A stretch of 12,988 nt of DNA from the NCBI GenBank assembly GCA_030620455.1, contig JAUXEQ010000015.1, forward strand, positions 1-12,988, in the 5' to 3' direction. How positions within the stretch are numbered: the first letter of the stretch is position 1; each line of letters starts with the position of its first letter. This document shows, in pieces, positions 7,081 to 12,988 of the stretch. The position numbers and the translations under genes are program-made. The notes beneath the pieces were generated by a model. That model was given only the letters and a program-made list of their open reading frames with translations, had not been told where the DNA came from and did no database searches. This DNA is from a bacterium (lineage in GTDB: Bacteria; UBP14; UBA6098; B30-G16).

Positions 7081-7728
7081 ATGACATTGATAAGGTACAT
7101 TGGAATCGAAGGTATCGAGAAAGTGCCAGCAGGTGAAGCTGCAGAAATCCTTAAGGATGGCGGAACTATAATATATCCTAGCGAAACACTATATGGACTG
7201 GGTGTTGATGCAACAAATAAGGAAGCATTAAAGAAACTTTATAAAATTAAGGAGCGTAAACCGGATGAGGGAATGATTATTCTGCTTCGTCGAGAAATGC
7301 TGGAGAATTATATTCCCGATTGGGAAAAATTGTTGCCACTTTTGGACAGTTTTTCTCCCGGTCCGTTAACCTATGTTGTTAACATAAAACCCGATACTAT
7401 TCCACCATCGTATGCGAAGGATAATTCAATTGCCTTTAGGATTACCTCCTCATGGTTTGCTCGATATATCATTGATTTCTCCAATAAGCCAATTATCTCG
7501 ACGAGTGTGAATCTAACGGGTGAAAAGCCCATATCCGATCCGGAAAGTATAATTGAAAAATTTATACACAAAGTGGATGGAATATTCCTTTTCCAAGGTC
7601 TGAGGCTAAATGCACCACCATCAACTATAATCGATGTTCGTTTGTTTCCGGAAAAATATGAAATAATTCGTCATGGTCAAATAACCGCTAAGGCTATAGA
7701 CGAAGCTTTAGAGGTTTACAGCGGATAA
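7081..7728 (+). CDS. tsaC: L-threonylcarbamoyladenylate synthase (Sua5/YciO/YrdC family)
   Basis: A 215-residue cytosolic enzyme that makes threonylcarbamoyl-AMP from threonine, bicarbonate and ATP. This is the first step of t6A37 modification in ANN-decoding tRNAs; the TsaB/TsaD/TsaE machinery completes it. Family motifs are all present: 'GGTIIYPSETLYGLGVDA' (27-44), the K-x-R-type loop 'KIKERKPDEGMIIL' (55-68), 'FSPGPLT' (91-97), 'STSVNLTG' (140-147, in place of the usual PSAN-SG), 'PPSTIIDV' (179-186) and 'IRHG' (196-199). It has the single-domain TsaC length and lacks the extra C-terminal Sua5 domain. ATG 7081 is the first possible start, since an in-frame TAA lies at 7075-7077; no Shine-Dalgarno is visible. 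It appears to be transcribed alone. Confidence 0.92.
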   Translation: MTLIRYIGIEGIEKVPAGEAAEILKDGGTIIYPSETLYGLGVDATNKEALKKLYKIKERKPDEGMIILLRREMLENYIPDWEKLLPLLDSFSPGPLTYVVNIKPDTIPPSYAKDNSIAFRITSSWFARYIIDFSNKPIISTSVNLTGEKPISDPESIIEKFIHKVDGIFLFQGLRLNAPPSTIIDVRLFPEKYEIIRHGQITAKAIDEALEVYSG

Positions 7729-7830
7729 TCTTTGCTAATATTTTTTGCGTAAACTAATTTTGCAATAATGCGTCTATCTTATCGCAGAATGAGATACAAT
7801 CGGTTTATGAAAGGGATATTGTGATACAAT

Positions 7831-7855
7831 GGAACAATAATCGGCTATGCAGGTC
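7831..7855 (+). promoter_or_regulatory. ECF-type promoter of the sigma operon (autoregulation)
   Basis: GGAAC (7831-7835) followed after 17 bases by GTC (7853-7855, in GTCTA) matches the usual ECF sigma-factor promoter layout, with an AAC-containing -35 and a GTC/TC-type -10. It would start transcription near 7863, leaving a leader of about 100 bases before the sigma gene at 7967. I found no other copy in the window's intergenic regions. Self-activation by the adjacent sigma factor is inferred. Confidence 0.55.
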
Positions 7856-7966
7856 TATGGAATCCGGATTAGATGGTTATAAAGAATATGCATGAAGCAA
7901 GCAAACATAACTAGATATTGCGAGCAAATACAGATAATGGATGTTAAGAGGAATTGAGAAGCTATA

Positions 7967-8521
7967 ATGACCGATATTGTTGTCGAAATCTCTGAACATG
8001 AACTTATTAAACGTGCAAAGAATAACGACCGAGAGGCATTTGATATGTTGATGGTACAGAACCAGGAGAGCATTTATATGTTGGCATACAGGATGTTAAA
8101 TAACCGAGATGACGCTTTGGATATTGTTCAAGATACGTTTCTTCGAGCATATAAGGCTTTGAAAAGTTTCAAAGAGAAATCTTCGCTAAGACACTGGCTT
8201 GAAACTATCGCAACGCGGCTTTGTATATCTCGATACCGGAAGAAAAGGATTTTTATAGAATTTGAATCGATAGTTGGCTTGAGTCAGGAGTTTGAACAAC
8301 CCCAACTTGACAGAGAAAAGGATGCAAAAATGCTTTACGATGCGATGAAAACATTGAGTTCACGCGAGAGAGCAGCATTTGTTCTGAGAATGGAGAGCGA
8401 GTTATCTACGGCTGAAGTGGCAGATAGAATGGGCATAGCTCAAGGAACAGTTAAGGCATTACTTCACCGAGCGACGAATAAAATGCGAAAAAAACTTGAA
8501 AATTATTATAAAGGGACATGA
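7967..8521 (+). CDS. ECF-family RNA polymerase sigma factor
   Basis: A 184-residue sigma-70-family factor with only regions 2 and 4, as in extracytoplasmic-function sigmas. Region 2 spans about 12-94: 'ELIKRAKNNDREAFDML', then 'YRMLNNRDDALDIVQDTFLRAYKAL' and the -10-contacting segment 'SSLRHWLETIATRLCISRYRKK'. Region 4 is about 125-181, 'MKTLSSRERAAFVLRM' plus the helix-turn-helix 'LSTAEVADRMGIAQGTVKALLHRA', which reads the -35. There is no region 1 or 3 and no C-terminal extension. ATG 7967 is preceded by GAGAAG at a suitable distance. It heads a four-gene operon; the next gene starts one base after its TGA, the usual arrangement for a sigma/anti-sigma pair. It probably recognises the GGAAC/GTC promoter upstream of itself and controls envelope-stress genes. 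Confidence 0.93.
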   Translation: MTDIVVEISEHELIKRAKNNDREAFDMLMVQNQESIYMLAYRMLNNRDDALDIVQDTFLRAYKALKSFKEKSSLRHWLETIATRLCISRYRKKRIFIEFESIVGLSQEFEQPQLDREKDAKMLYDAMKTLSSRERAAFVLRMESELSTAEVADRMGIAQGTVKALLHRATNKMRKKLENYYKGT

Positions 8522-8522
8522 A

Positions 8523-8954
8523 ATGGACGATTTTAATCGTAAAATAAGAGAGCTGTGGAATAACACAAAACCGGTTTTCACGTCGGAGGATAGCAATGTA
8601 ATTAGAGCCGGATTCCATTTTAGGCTCGGGAAACGTAGAGTATTTCCAAAACTGGCATTCGGGACAGCTTTAATAGCTATAATTTTATTTGCGATCCTGT
8701 TTTCCAATGATTTCTTTAGACTTCGAAGAAACATCGATGTTCCAGTTCCCGTTGCTATCGATGTCTCGGAAGAGGAATTTCTCGAGGAGATAGAAGATGT
8801 TACCGGTGAAGAATTGTTGAAAGGATTGGCGGAAAATAATCCGGACGAATTTGAGGATATTGTTTTAGCTCAGCTCGATGAAGATGAAATATTGGAGTTG
8901 TTATCTCCTGAGGAACAAGAGGAGATTTTGCGGGCATATGGGGATTTAAATTGA
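8523..8954 (+). CDS. Single-pass membrane protein with acidic periplasmic domain, probable anti-sigma factor
   Basis: A 143-residue protein with a short basic N-terminal cytosolic part (1-42), one transmembrane helix (about 43-60) and a C-terminal domain (71-143) with 26 Asp/Glu against two Lys/Arg. Position and topology are those of an anti-sigma factor: cytosolic part binding sigma, outer part sensing the envelope. The zinc-binding HxxxCxxC motif of ZAS anti-sigmas is absent; in fact there are no cysteines. The role is therefore inferred from context. The periplasmic part is predicted helical, with repeated 'EEEFLEEIED', 'EELLKGLAE', 'DEDEILELLS' blocks. ATG 8523 follows the sigma stop by one base and has AAAGGGA six bases upstream, inside the sigma gene; an in-frame ATG at 8496 would overlap the sigma gene by 26 bases and is rejected. 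A regulator of another kind remains possible. Confidence 0.7.
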   Translation: MDDFNRKIRELWNNTKPVFTSEDSNVIRAGFHFRLGKRRVFPKLAFGTALIAIILFAILFSNDFFRLRRNIDVPVPVAIDVSEEEFLEEIEDVTGEELLKGLAENNPDEFEDIVLAQLDEDEILELLSPEEQEEILRAYGDLN

Positions 8955-8973
8955 CTGTAATGGAGGATTTTTC

Positions 8974-9459
8974 ATGAAAAACATCTTAAAAATATTAGTG
9001 TTACTTTGTATTACAGGCTCGGTTTTTGGTCAGTTCGAAGAAGCAAAAGGCAAGAAGATGCGTGAAAAACTTATGACGGTCAAAATTTGGGAGATGTCGG
9101 AGAGACTGGATCTAAGTGATGAACAAGCGATAAAACTATTCCCAATTATGCGAAAGCAAAAAGCTGCAATTGACAGCTTAAAAGGTGAAGTAGAAAACTC
9201 ATTTAAAAAAATAAGAGAATTAGTGGATTCCAAAGCCAATGAGAAAAAAATTTCTGCTGCTATCGAGGATTACAAAAATGCTAAGATTATGATAAATGAA
9301 ACGGAGATCGAATATATCAATAAAATTAGCGAAGTCTTAACACCACAAAAAGTTGCTAAATACTTGATATTCGAGAGAGAATTTAGAAGAAAGATGATGG
9401 ATATTATCAAACAGCGTCGCATAGAAAATCAGAAAAAACAAAGACGCCAAAACCAATGA
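8974..9459 (+). CDS. Periplasmic Spy/CpxP-like (LTxxQ-type) protein 1
   Basis: A 161-residue exported helical protein. The signal peptide (K2, K6, core 7-15) has a likely cleavage after VFG19, giving mature Gln20. The mature part has two LTxxQ-like segments, 'LDLSDEQAIKL' (45-55) and 'LTPQKVAKY' (122-130), the hallmark of the Spy/CpxP/CnrX superfamily of periplasmic chaperones and stress or metal sensors. It is Lys/Arg-rich and ends in a strongly basic tail (RRIENQKKQRRQNQ). The mature protein has no Cys or His, which argues against a CnrX-type metal site. GGAGG lies a few bases before ATG 8974. It starts 19 bases after the anti-sigma gene. It probably acts as envelope-stress chaperone or as sensor that signals to the anti-sigma factor. 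Confidence 0.75.
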   Translation: MKNILKILVLLCITGSVFGQFEEAKGKKMREKLMTVKIWEMSERLDLSDEQAIKLFPIMRKQKAAIDSLKGEVENSFKKIRELVDSKANEKKISAAIEDYKNAKIMINETEIEYINKISEVLTPQKVAKYLIFEREFRRKMMDIIKQRRIENQKKQRRQNQ

Positions 9460-9472
9460 CAGGGAGGATGTG

Positions 9473-9949
9473 ATGAAGAGGATAACAATCTTAATGGGAA
9501 TACTGCTTTTAGCAACTTTTGCAATGGCAGGTGAAGGATACGGTGGTAAACACAAGAAGGGGAAAGGTGGCATAGGATTGAATATGCCATCGATGGGGAT
9601 GCTTGAACGTTATAAGGACAGTTTAAGCATTAACGATAAGCAAATCGATAAACTAAAAGAAATACGTCGTGAAGCTCAGGATAAACTTATCGATCTCAAG
9701 GCTGCAAGAGACAAGGCACACCTTAAGTTAAAGGATGCTCTCGATGATGTTAATTATTCACGAGCTTTGTTGGAAAAAGTATTAGATGATGTTACGGAAA
9801 AAATGACTGCAATAAAGAAACATAATATTAAAATGATGTTAGATATGCGGGATGTATTGACTCCAGAGCAACGAGAGGAAATTAGAGATAAAGTTAGAGG
9901 TTTCAAAAATAGGATGAGTGGTGGTGAAGGGAAGATGAGGGGACGGTGA
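9473..9949 (+). CDS. Periplasmic Spy/CpxP-like (LTxxQ-type) protein 2
   Basis: A 158-residue exported protein, with signal peptide cleavage expected after AMA19, then a Gly/Lys-rich segment (GYGGKHKKGKGG, 22-33) and a helical bundle. It contains a degenerate first LTxxQ motif, 'LSINDKQIDKL' (51-61), and a canonical 'LTPEQREEI' (129-137). Mature His residues are few (H27, H83, H117), although Met is frequent (MPSMGM, KMMLDM). The protein is basic overall. ATG 9473 is preferred over the GTG at 9470 because GGGAGG (9462-9467) is five bases upstream of it. It lies 13 bases after the preceding homologue, from which it differs enough to be an old duplication or independent recruitment. A terminator follows about 50 bases later. 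Confidence 0.75.
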   Translation: MKRITILMGILLLATFAMAGEGYGGKHKKGKGGIGLNMPSMGMLERYKDSLSINDKQIDKLKEIRREAQDKLIDLKAARDKAHLKLKDALDDVNYSRALLEKVLDDVTEKMTAIKKHNIKMMLDMRDVLTPEQREEIRDKVRGFKNRMSGGEGKMRGR

Positions 9950-10000
9950 ACCAAGAAGGTGAGAGAAGATAGTCCGTTTGAGAACCTCTATTTATCTGCA

Positions 10001-10035
10001 AAGCCCCCAAGCTATCGCAATTGGGGGCTTTTTTT
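10001..10035 (+). terminator. Rho-independent terminator of the sigma operon
   Basis: AAGCCCCCAA (10001-10010) pairs perfectly with TTGGGGGCTT (10021-10030) around a 10-base loop, and a T run (10029-10035) follows. This is the strongest intrinsic terminator in the window. The minus-strand gene's stop codon (10036-10038) adjoins the T run. Read on the minus strand the hairpin has no U tract, so it works mainly for the + operon. Confidence 0.92.
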
Positions 10036-10884
10036 CTATGGATTGTACTGTTCAGTTGACAATTTCTTTATCTTCTCTTCAAATTCTGGGATCATTTTTT
10101 CGAGAATTTTAGAATGTGGATATTCAGGATGTTTAGCGATAGTTGTTTTCATAATCTCCAACAAATCTATAACAGATATACCAGAGATGAAGAGCTTTCC
10201 TCTATCAAGTGAAGTTGTAATTAATGGGGCAGTGAAAAGAACAGAATATTCAAACCAAAGCTTTATCTTATTTAATATAAGTGAATCTGCCTGTTCTGGA
10301 TGAAATTCAGCTAATTGTATCCATGTATTACCCATCGAGCTTGCAAGACTAACCTTATCTTTCCTAAGCGTCGAATCTCGAATGAAGCTCATATCGACTT
10401 GCATTAATTTCTCATAGGATTCCTCTAATCTTTTTTGAAGGTCGAGGGGAGTGGGAGAATACTTTTGGACTAAGCCAACGATATAAAGGCTTTCCTGCGG
10501 TGCATCTTCAATATAACACAAATTATATAGGTATAACGTATGAGTTTCCTTGAGGGAATTAATATCCCATTCAGATCGTTTTCGAACCGGGATAACAATA
10601 ATTTCATCCGTTAATCCATCCCTTTCCAAAATAGTTTGCATTGCCTCAGGTAAGCCGGGACAATCTTGCAAAACTAAAACGGATGGTGTATCCGTAACGC
10701 TTTTCAGAATTTGTTCCGCGAGCAATATCCTTGTATCGATTTTCTCGAAATCTTTTATGTTTGTCGAATCTTTACTTTCCATTCCTAAAACGCAAATCGA
10801 TGTTGCAAAAAGAAGCAACAGAATTGGCAAGTATGTGGATAGTGTTCTCTTAAGAAATTCATGGTTTTGAATATGATTCAACAT
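10036..10884 (-). CDS. Exported or membrane-anchored protein of unknown function
   Basis: A 282-residue protein I do not recognise. It has a longish N-terminal segment (1-17, with K12/R13), a hydrophobic stretch at 18-34 ('LPILLLLFATSICVLG') and a possible signal peptidase site after G34. The mature part is mixed alpha/beta. 'SVLVLQDCPGLPEAMQTIL' and 'EIIVIPVRKRSEWDI' alternate strand and helix, and the C-terminal half is helical, ending 'MIPEFEEKIKKLSTEQYNP'. No repeats, catalytic motif or lipobox are evident. AGGAGG sits 7 bases before ATG 10884, among the best ribosome binding sites here. It has its own promoter candidate just upstream and a terminator candidate separates it from ftsH, so it is probably a single-gene unit. 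It converges on the sigma operon. Confidence 0.7.
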   Translation of the reverse strand: MLNHIQNHEFLKRTLSTYLPILLLLFATSICVLGMESKDSTNIKDFEKIDTRILLAEQILKSVTDTPSVLVLQDCPGLPEAMQTILERDGLTDEIIVIPVRKRSEWDINSLKETHTLYLYNLCYIEDAPQESLYIVGLVQKYSPTPLDLQKRLEESYEKLMQVDMSFIRDSTLRKDKVSLASSMGNTWIQLAEFHPEQADSLILNKIKLWFEYSVLFTAPLITTSLDRGKLFISGISVIDLLEIMKTTIAKHPEYPHSKILEKMIPEFEEKIKKLSTEQYNP

Positions 10885-10900
10885 AATAAAACCTCCTAAA

Positions 10901-10931
10901 TACTAAACATATACTAACATATACCAAATAA
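10901..10931. repeat. Three tandem 10-11-base repeats in a leader region
   Basis: TACTAAACATA (10901-10911), TACTAACATA (10912-10921) and TACCAAATAA (10922-10931) lie head to tail between the -10 element and ribosome binding site of the unknown exported protein. One-turn spacing could suit a regulator, but the sequence is AT-rich and the third copy is degenerate. Confidence 0.3.
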
Positions 10932-10956
10932 TATATAATAATAATTAAAATGGCAA
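10928..10956 (-). promoter_or_regulatory. Putative sigma-70-type promoter of the unknown exported protein
   Basis: On the minus strand TTGCCA (10956-10951) and TATTAT (10933-10928) are 17 bases apart. Transcription would begin near 10921, giving a leader of about 37 bases before ATG 10884. Both hexamers match the consensus at five of six positions or nearly so. Confidence 0.45.
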
Positions 10957-10974
10957 ATTGTTTTATTGAATTGG

Positions 10975-11003
10975 AAAAATTTATTTAATTTATTATAAAT
11001 AAA
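10975..11003 (-). terminator. AT-only hairpin with U tract after ftsH (weak terminator candidate)
   Basis: TTTATTT (11003-10997, minus strand) and AAATAAA (10986-10980) can pair around a 10-base loop, followed by TTTTT (10979-10975). It lies 13 bases past the ftsH stop. With no GC pairs the stem is unstable, so function is uncertain. Confidence 0.3.
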
Positions 11004-11015
11004 CTTAATCACACA

Positions 11016-12920
11016 TTAATTCTGTGGGAGTGTGGGGAACAAGGGTGAGTCCATGTTTATATTTATATTCAGTAAAACTTTTATTTCATCGCCAGTCATA
11101 ACCTCCTTTTCTATAAGTGCCTCAGCAAGCTTTTTCAGTCGGTCGAAATTGTCGTTGATTATTTTTAACGCTCTATCCTGGGCTTTTTCAACAATATTTC
11201 TAACCTCACTATCAACTGTCTGTGCAGTTACTTCGCTGATCTTTGCCCGAGAGACGATATCCTTTCCTAAAAAAACTTCTTGCGATTGTTCGACAACGCT
11301 AATAGGACCAATCTTTTCGCTCATGCCCCATTCAGCCACCATTTTACGCGCAAGGTCTGTTACTTTTCGAAGGTCGTTACCAGCGCCAGTCGAGGGTTCC
11401 TTAAAGGCTGAAAGTTCAGCAGCTCGTCCGCCAAGTAGGTATGTTAAAATTGTTAGCAGATATGATTTTGTATAAACCTGTCTCTCACTTTCAGGAAGGA
11501 TTTTTGTAACTCCGAGCCCCATCCCACGTGGAATTATCGAAACTTTGTGAACCGGATCGGCACCAGGTTGTAACAGACCAACCAGAGCATGTCCTGCCTC
11601 ATGATACGCCGTTACTCGCTTATCCTCGACCGAAAGCCTTAGACTTGGACGTTCAAGACCCATCGTAATCTTATCCATAGCCTCCTCGAAATCCTCCATT
11701 TGAATCCGCTCTTTATCCTTTCGAGCTGCAAGTAATGCAGCCTCATTAACAATATTTGCTAAATCGGAACCCACAAGTCCGGGTGTGCTCTTTGAGATTA
11801 TTTCGAAATCGACGTTATCATCGATAGGTTTTCCGCGAGCATGGACTTTTAGTATATCGAGTCTGCCAGTCATATCTGGTCTGTCCACAACGATTTGTCG
11901 ATCGAATCGTCCAGAACGAAGAAGTGCTTTATCCAAGATATCTGGTCTATTTGTGGCTGCAATAACGATAATTCCTTCATTAGGATCAAAGCCATCCATC
12001 TCCACCAAAAGTTGATTAAGAGTGTGCTCACGCTCATCGTGACCGCCGCCTAATCCAGCACCACGCAATCGTCCAACAGCATCTATCTCGTCAATGAATA
12101 CTATACATGGTGTGTTTTGTTTGGACTCGTTGAAAAGGTCTCTAACCCTCGATGCCCCTACACCGACAAACATTTCTACAAAATCTGATCCGGATATAGA
12201 GTAAAACGGTACATTCGCTTCACCAGCAGCAGCTCTCGCAAGTAATGTTTTGCCTGTTCCGGGTGGACCCATGAGAATTACGCCATGAGGTATTCTTCCG
12301 CCAAGTTTGACAAATTTTGAGGGGCTCTTTAGGAACTCAATTATTTCCATAAGCTCTTCTTTAGGTTCTTTGCAACCGGCTACATCTTCGAACGTAATAT
12401 TTTTCTTATCTGGAACGAATCTTCGTGCACGGCTTTTTGAGAAGGAGAAAATTCCTTGCTGGGAACCGCTCATTTGCCTTATAAACAAGAAATACAAAAG
12501 CGGAATGAGAAGCCATGGTAAAATGCTCAAAGCAATAGACCAAAATCCTGATTTGTCCTCTTCAGATGTAATCTCAACGTTGTTTTCAGCGAGATTTTTT
12601 GGGAGTTCGGGATCGTCATAAGGGATTACGACCGAATATTCAGGATATTTAAGAGATTTGCTCGTTTTAGATTTTATATCGACAACATACGGCGTGTTGA
12701 ATCTACCAGTAATTTTACGTTTTTTAAAATGCGCAGTGGCTATGTCACCATTTTCGGTTTTGTCCAAAAACTCACTGTATGGTAACTCGATAGAGAGTTT
12801 ATCCCCGGGGTTGAGATAGGAAATTAGAATAAAAAAGCCAACAAAAATCGCTATCCAAAATAACAACATGCCCACACCAAATTTTTTTATTGGTTGTGGT
12901 TTTTTTTTAATATTTGACAT
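11016..12920 (-). CDS. ftsH: ATP-dependent zinc metalloprotease FtsH
   Basis: A 634-residue inner-membrane AAA+ protease that degrades misfolded membrane proteins and selected cytosolic regulators as a hexamer. Order: TM helix about 15-35, periplasmic domain about 36-127, TM helix about 128-148, then the AAA+ module and M41 protease. Visible motifs are Walker A GPPGTGKT (218-225), pore loop 'MFVGVGAS' (250-257), Walker B 'IVFIDEID' (273-280), the second region of homology 'ATNRPDILDKALLRSGRFDR' (322-341), zinc site HEAGH (440-444), and probable third ligand Asp516 in 'STGAGNDLRKVTDLA'. Length is normal and all catalytic residues are intact; 'RSGRFDR' replaces the commoner RPGRFDR. The start at 12920 is the only Met ahead of the first TM helix, but lacks a clear ribosome binding site. 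Only 68 bases of upstream DNA are visible, so its promoter or upstream partner is not resolved. Confidence 0.98.
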   Translation of the reverse strand: MSNIKKKPQPIKKFGVGMLLFWIAIFVGFFILISYLNPGDKLSIELPYSEFLDKTENGDIATAHFKKRKITGRFNTPYVVDIKSKTSKSLKYPEYSVVIPYDDPELPKNLAENNVEITSEEDKSGFWSIALSILPWLLIPLLYFLFIRQMSGSQQGIFSFSKSRARRFVPDKKNITFEDVAGCKEPKEELMEIIEFLKSPSKFVKLGGRIPHGVILMGPPGTGKTLLARAAAGEANVPFYSISGSDFVEMFVGVGASRVRDLFNESKQNTPCIVFIDEIDAVGRLRGAGLGGGHDEREHTLNQLLVEMDGFDPNEGIIVIAATNRPDILDKALLRSGRFDRQIVVDRPDMTGRLDILKVHARGKPIDDNVDFEIISKSTPGLVGSDLANIVNEAALLAARKDKERIQMEDFEEAMDKITMGLERPSLRLSVEDKRVTAYHEAGHALVGLLQPGADPVHKVSIIPRGMGLGVTKILPESERQVYTKSYLLTILTYLLGGRAAELSAFKEPSTGAGNDLRKVTDLARKMVAEWGMSEKIGPISVVEQSQEVFLGKDIVSRAKISEVTAQTVDSEVRNIVEKAQDRALKIINDNFDRLKKLAEALIEKEVMTGDEIKVLLNININMDSPLFPTLPQN

Positions 12921-12988
12921 TTTATTTAGTTAATAACTATAAATTAGGACATTTTATTATTTGAACTTCCAGTTAAATATGTTTTGTG

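Noticed and set aside
7855..8073. 72-codon minus-strand frame across the start of the sigma gene
   Set aside because: It is antisense to conserved sigma region 2 and its leader, with no family resemblance.
8523..8954. Zinc-binding anti-sigma (ZAS) domain
   Set aside because: The protein contains no cysteine, so the HxxxCxxC motif cannot be present; the anti-sigma call rests on position and topology only.
8974..9949. CnrX-type metal sensors
   Set aside because: The first mature protein has no His or Cys and the second only scattered His, so a metal site is not supported; general stress chaperone or sensor is preferred.
12921..12988. Possible end of an upstream minus-strand gene at the window edge
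   Set aside because: Short open frames run in from the edge (one ends in TAA near 12959), but 68 bases are too few to identify a gene or to separate it from a promoter region.
1..12988. CRISPR arrays, tRNA or rRNA genes, insertion sequences, phage or attachment sites
   Set aside because: Reading both strands showed no spaced repeat array, no cloverleaf or rRNA segment, no transposase or integrase, and no terminal inverted repeats.

Overview
This is an AT-rich (by eye well under 40% GC), gene-dense chromosomal window with no tRNA, rRNA, IS element, phage or CRISPR signal. It fits a diderm, probably anaerobic or environmental bacterium of the FCB superphylum or a neighbouring candidate phylum. 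Three things point there: a surface protein with two lamin-tail domains and a FlgD-like C-terminal sorting domain; signal peptides that often leave glutamine as the first mature residue (the Bacteroidota 'Q-rule'); and Spy/CpxP-like periplasmic proteins under an ECF sigma factor. Several genes carry strong GGAGG ribosome binding sites. That argues against Bacteroidota proper, where such sites are rare, and leaves the exact phylum open.

Layout. 1-1409: a SpoIIAA-like (STAS-fold) protein (+) converges on a DinB-fold protein (-). 1410-2438: a bacterial eRF1-like/Vms1-type release factor homologue (+) with a Gly-Gly-Trp-Ser-Gln catalytic-loop motif, behind a 311-base intergenic region that holds promoter-like and operator-like elements. 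2559-6805 (all -): a probable operon read from right to left, made of a two-domain lamin-tail/sorting-domain surface protein, a Gfo/Idh/MocA oxidoreductase resembling UDP-GlcNAc 3-dehydrogenase, an exported helical-repeat protein and a DUF1848 iron-sulfur protein. The last three are coupled by an ATGA and a TAATG stop/start overlap. 7081-7728 (+): threonylcarbamoyl-AMP synthase.

7967-9949 (+): a compact four-gene stress operon of ECF sigma factor, single-pass acidic membrane protein (probable anti-sigma factor) and two basic periplasmic LTxxQ-type proteins. An ECF-type promoter (GGAAC, 17 bases, GTC) lies about 110 bases upstream of the sigma gene, and a strong Rho-independent terminator follows the last gene, so the whole looks like a self-activating envelope-stress regulon. 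It is the most system-like element here and recalls the Cnr (CnrY/CnrX/CnrH) and RpoE/CpxP/Spy logic, but without a zinc-finger anti-sigma domain or an obvious metal site.

10036-12920 (-): an unrecognised exported protein with its own promoter, and upstream of it ftsH, the membrane AAA+ zinc protease. Apart from the sigma operon, the oxidoreductase/TPR/DUF1848 operon and the release-factor homologue, most of the content is ordinary housekeeping.
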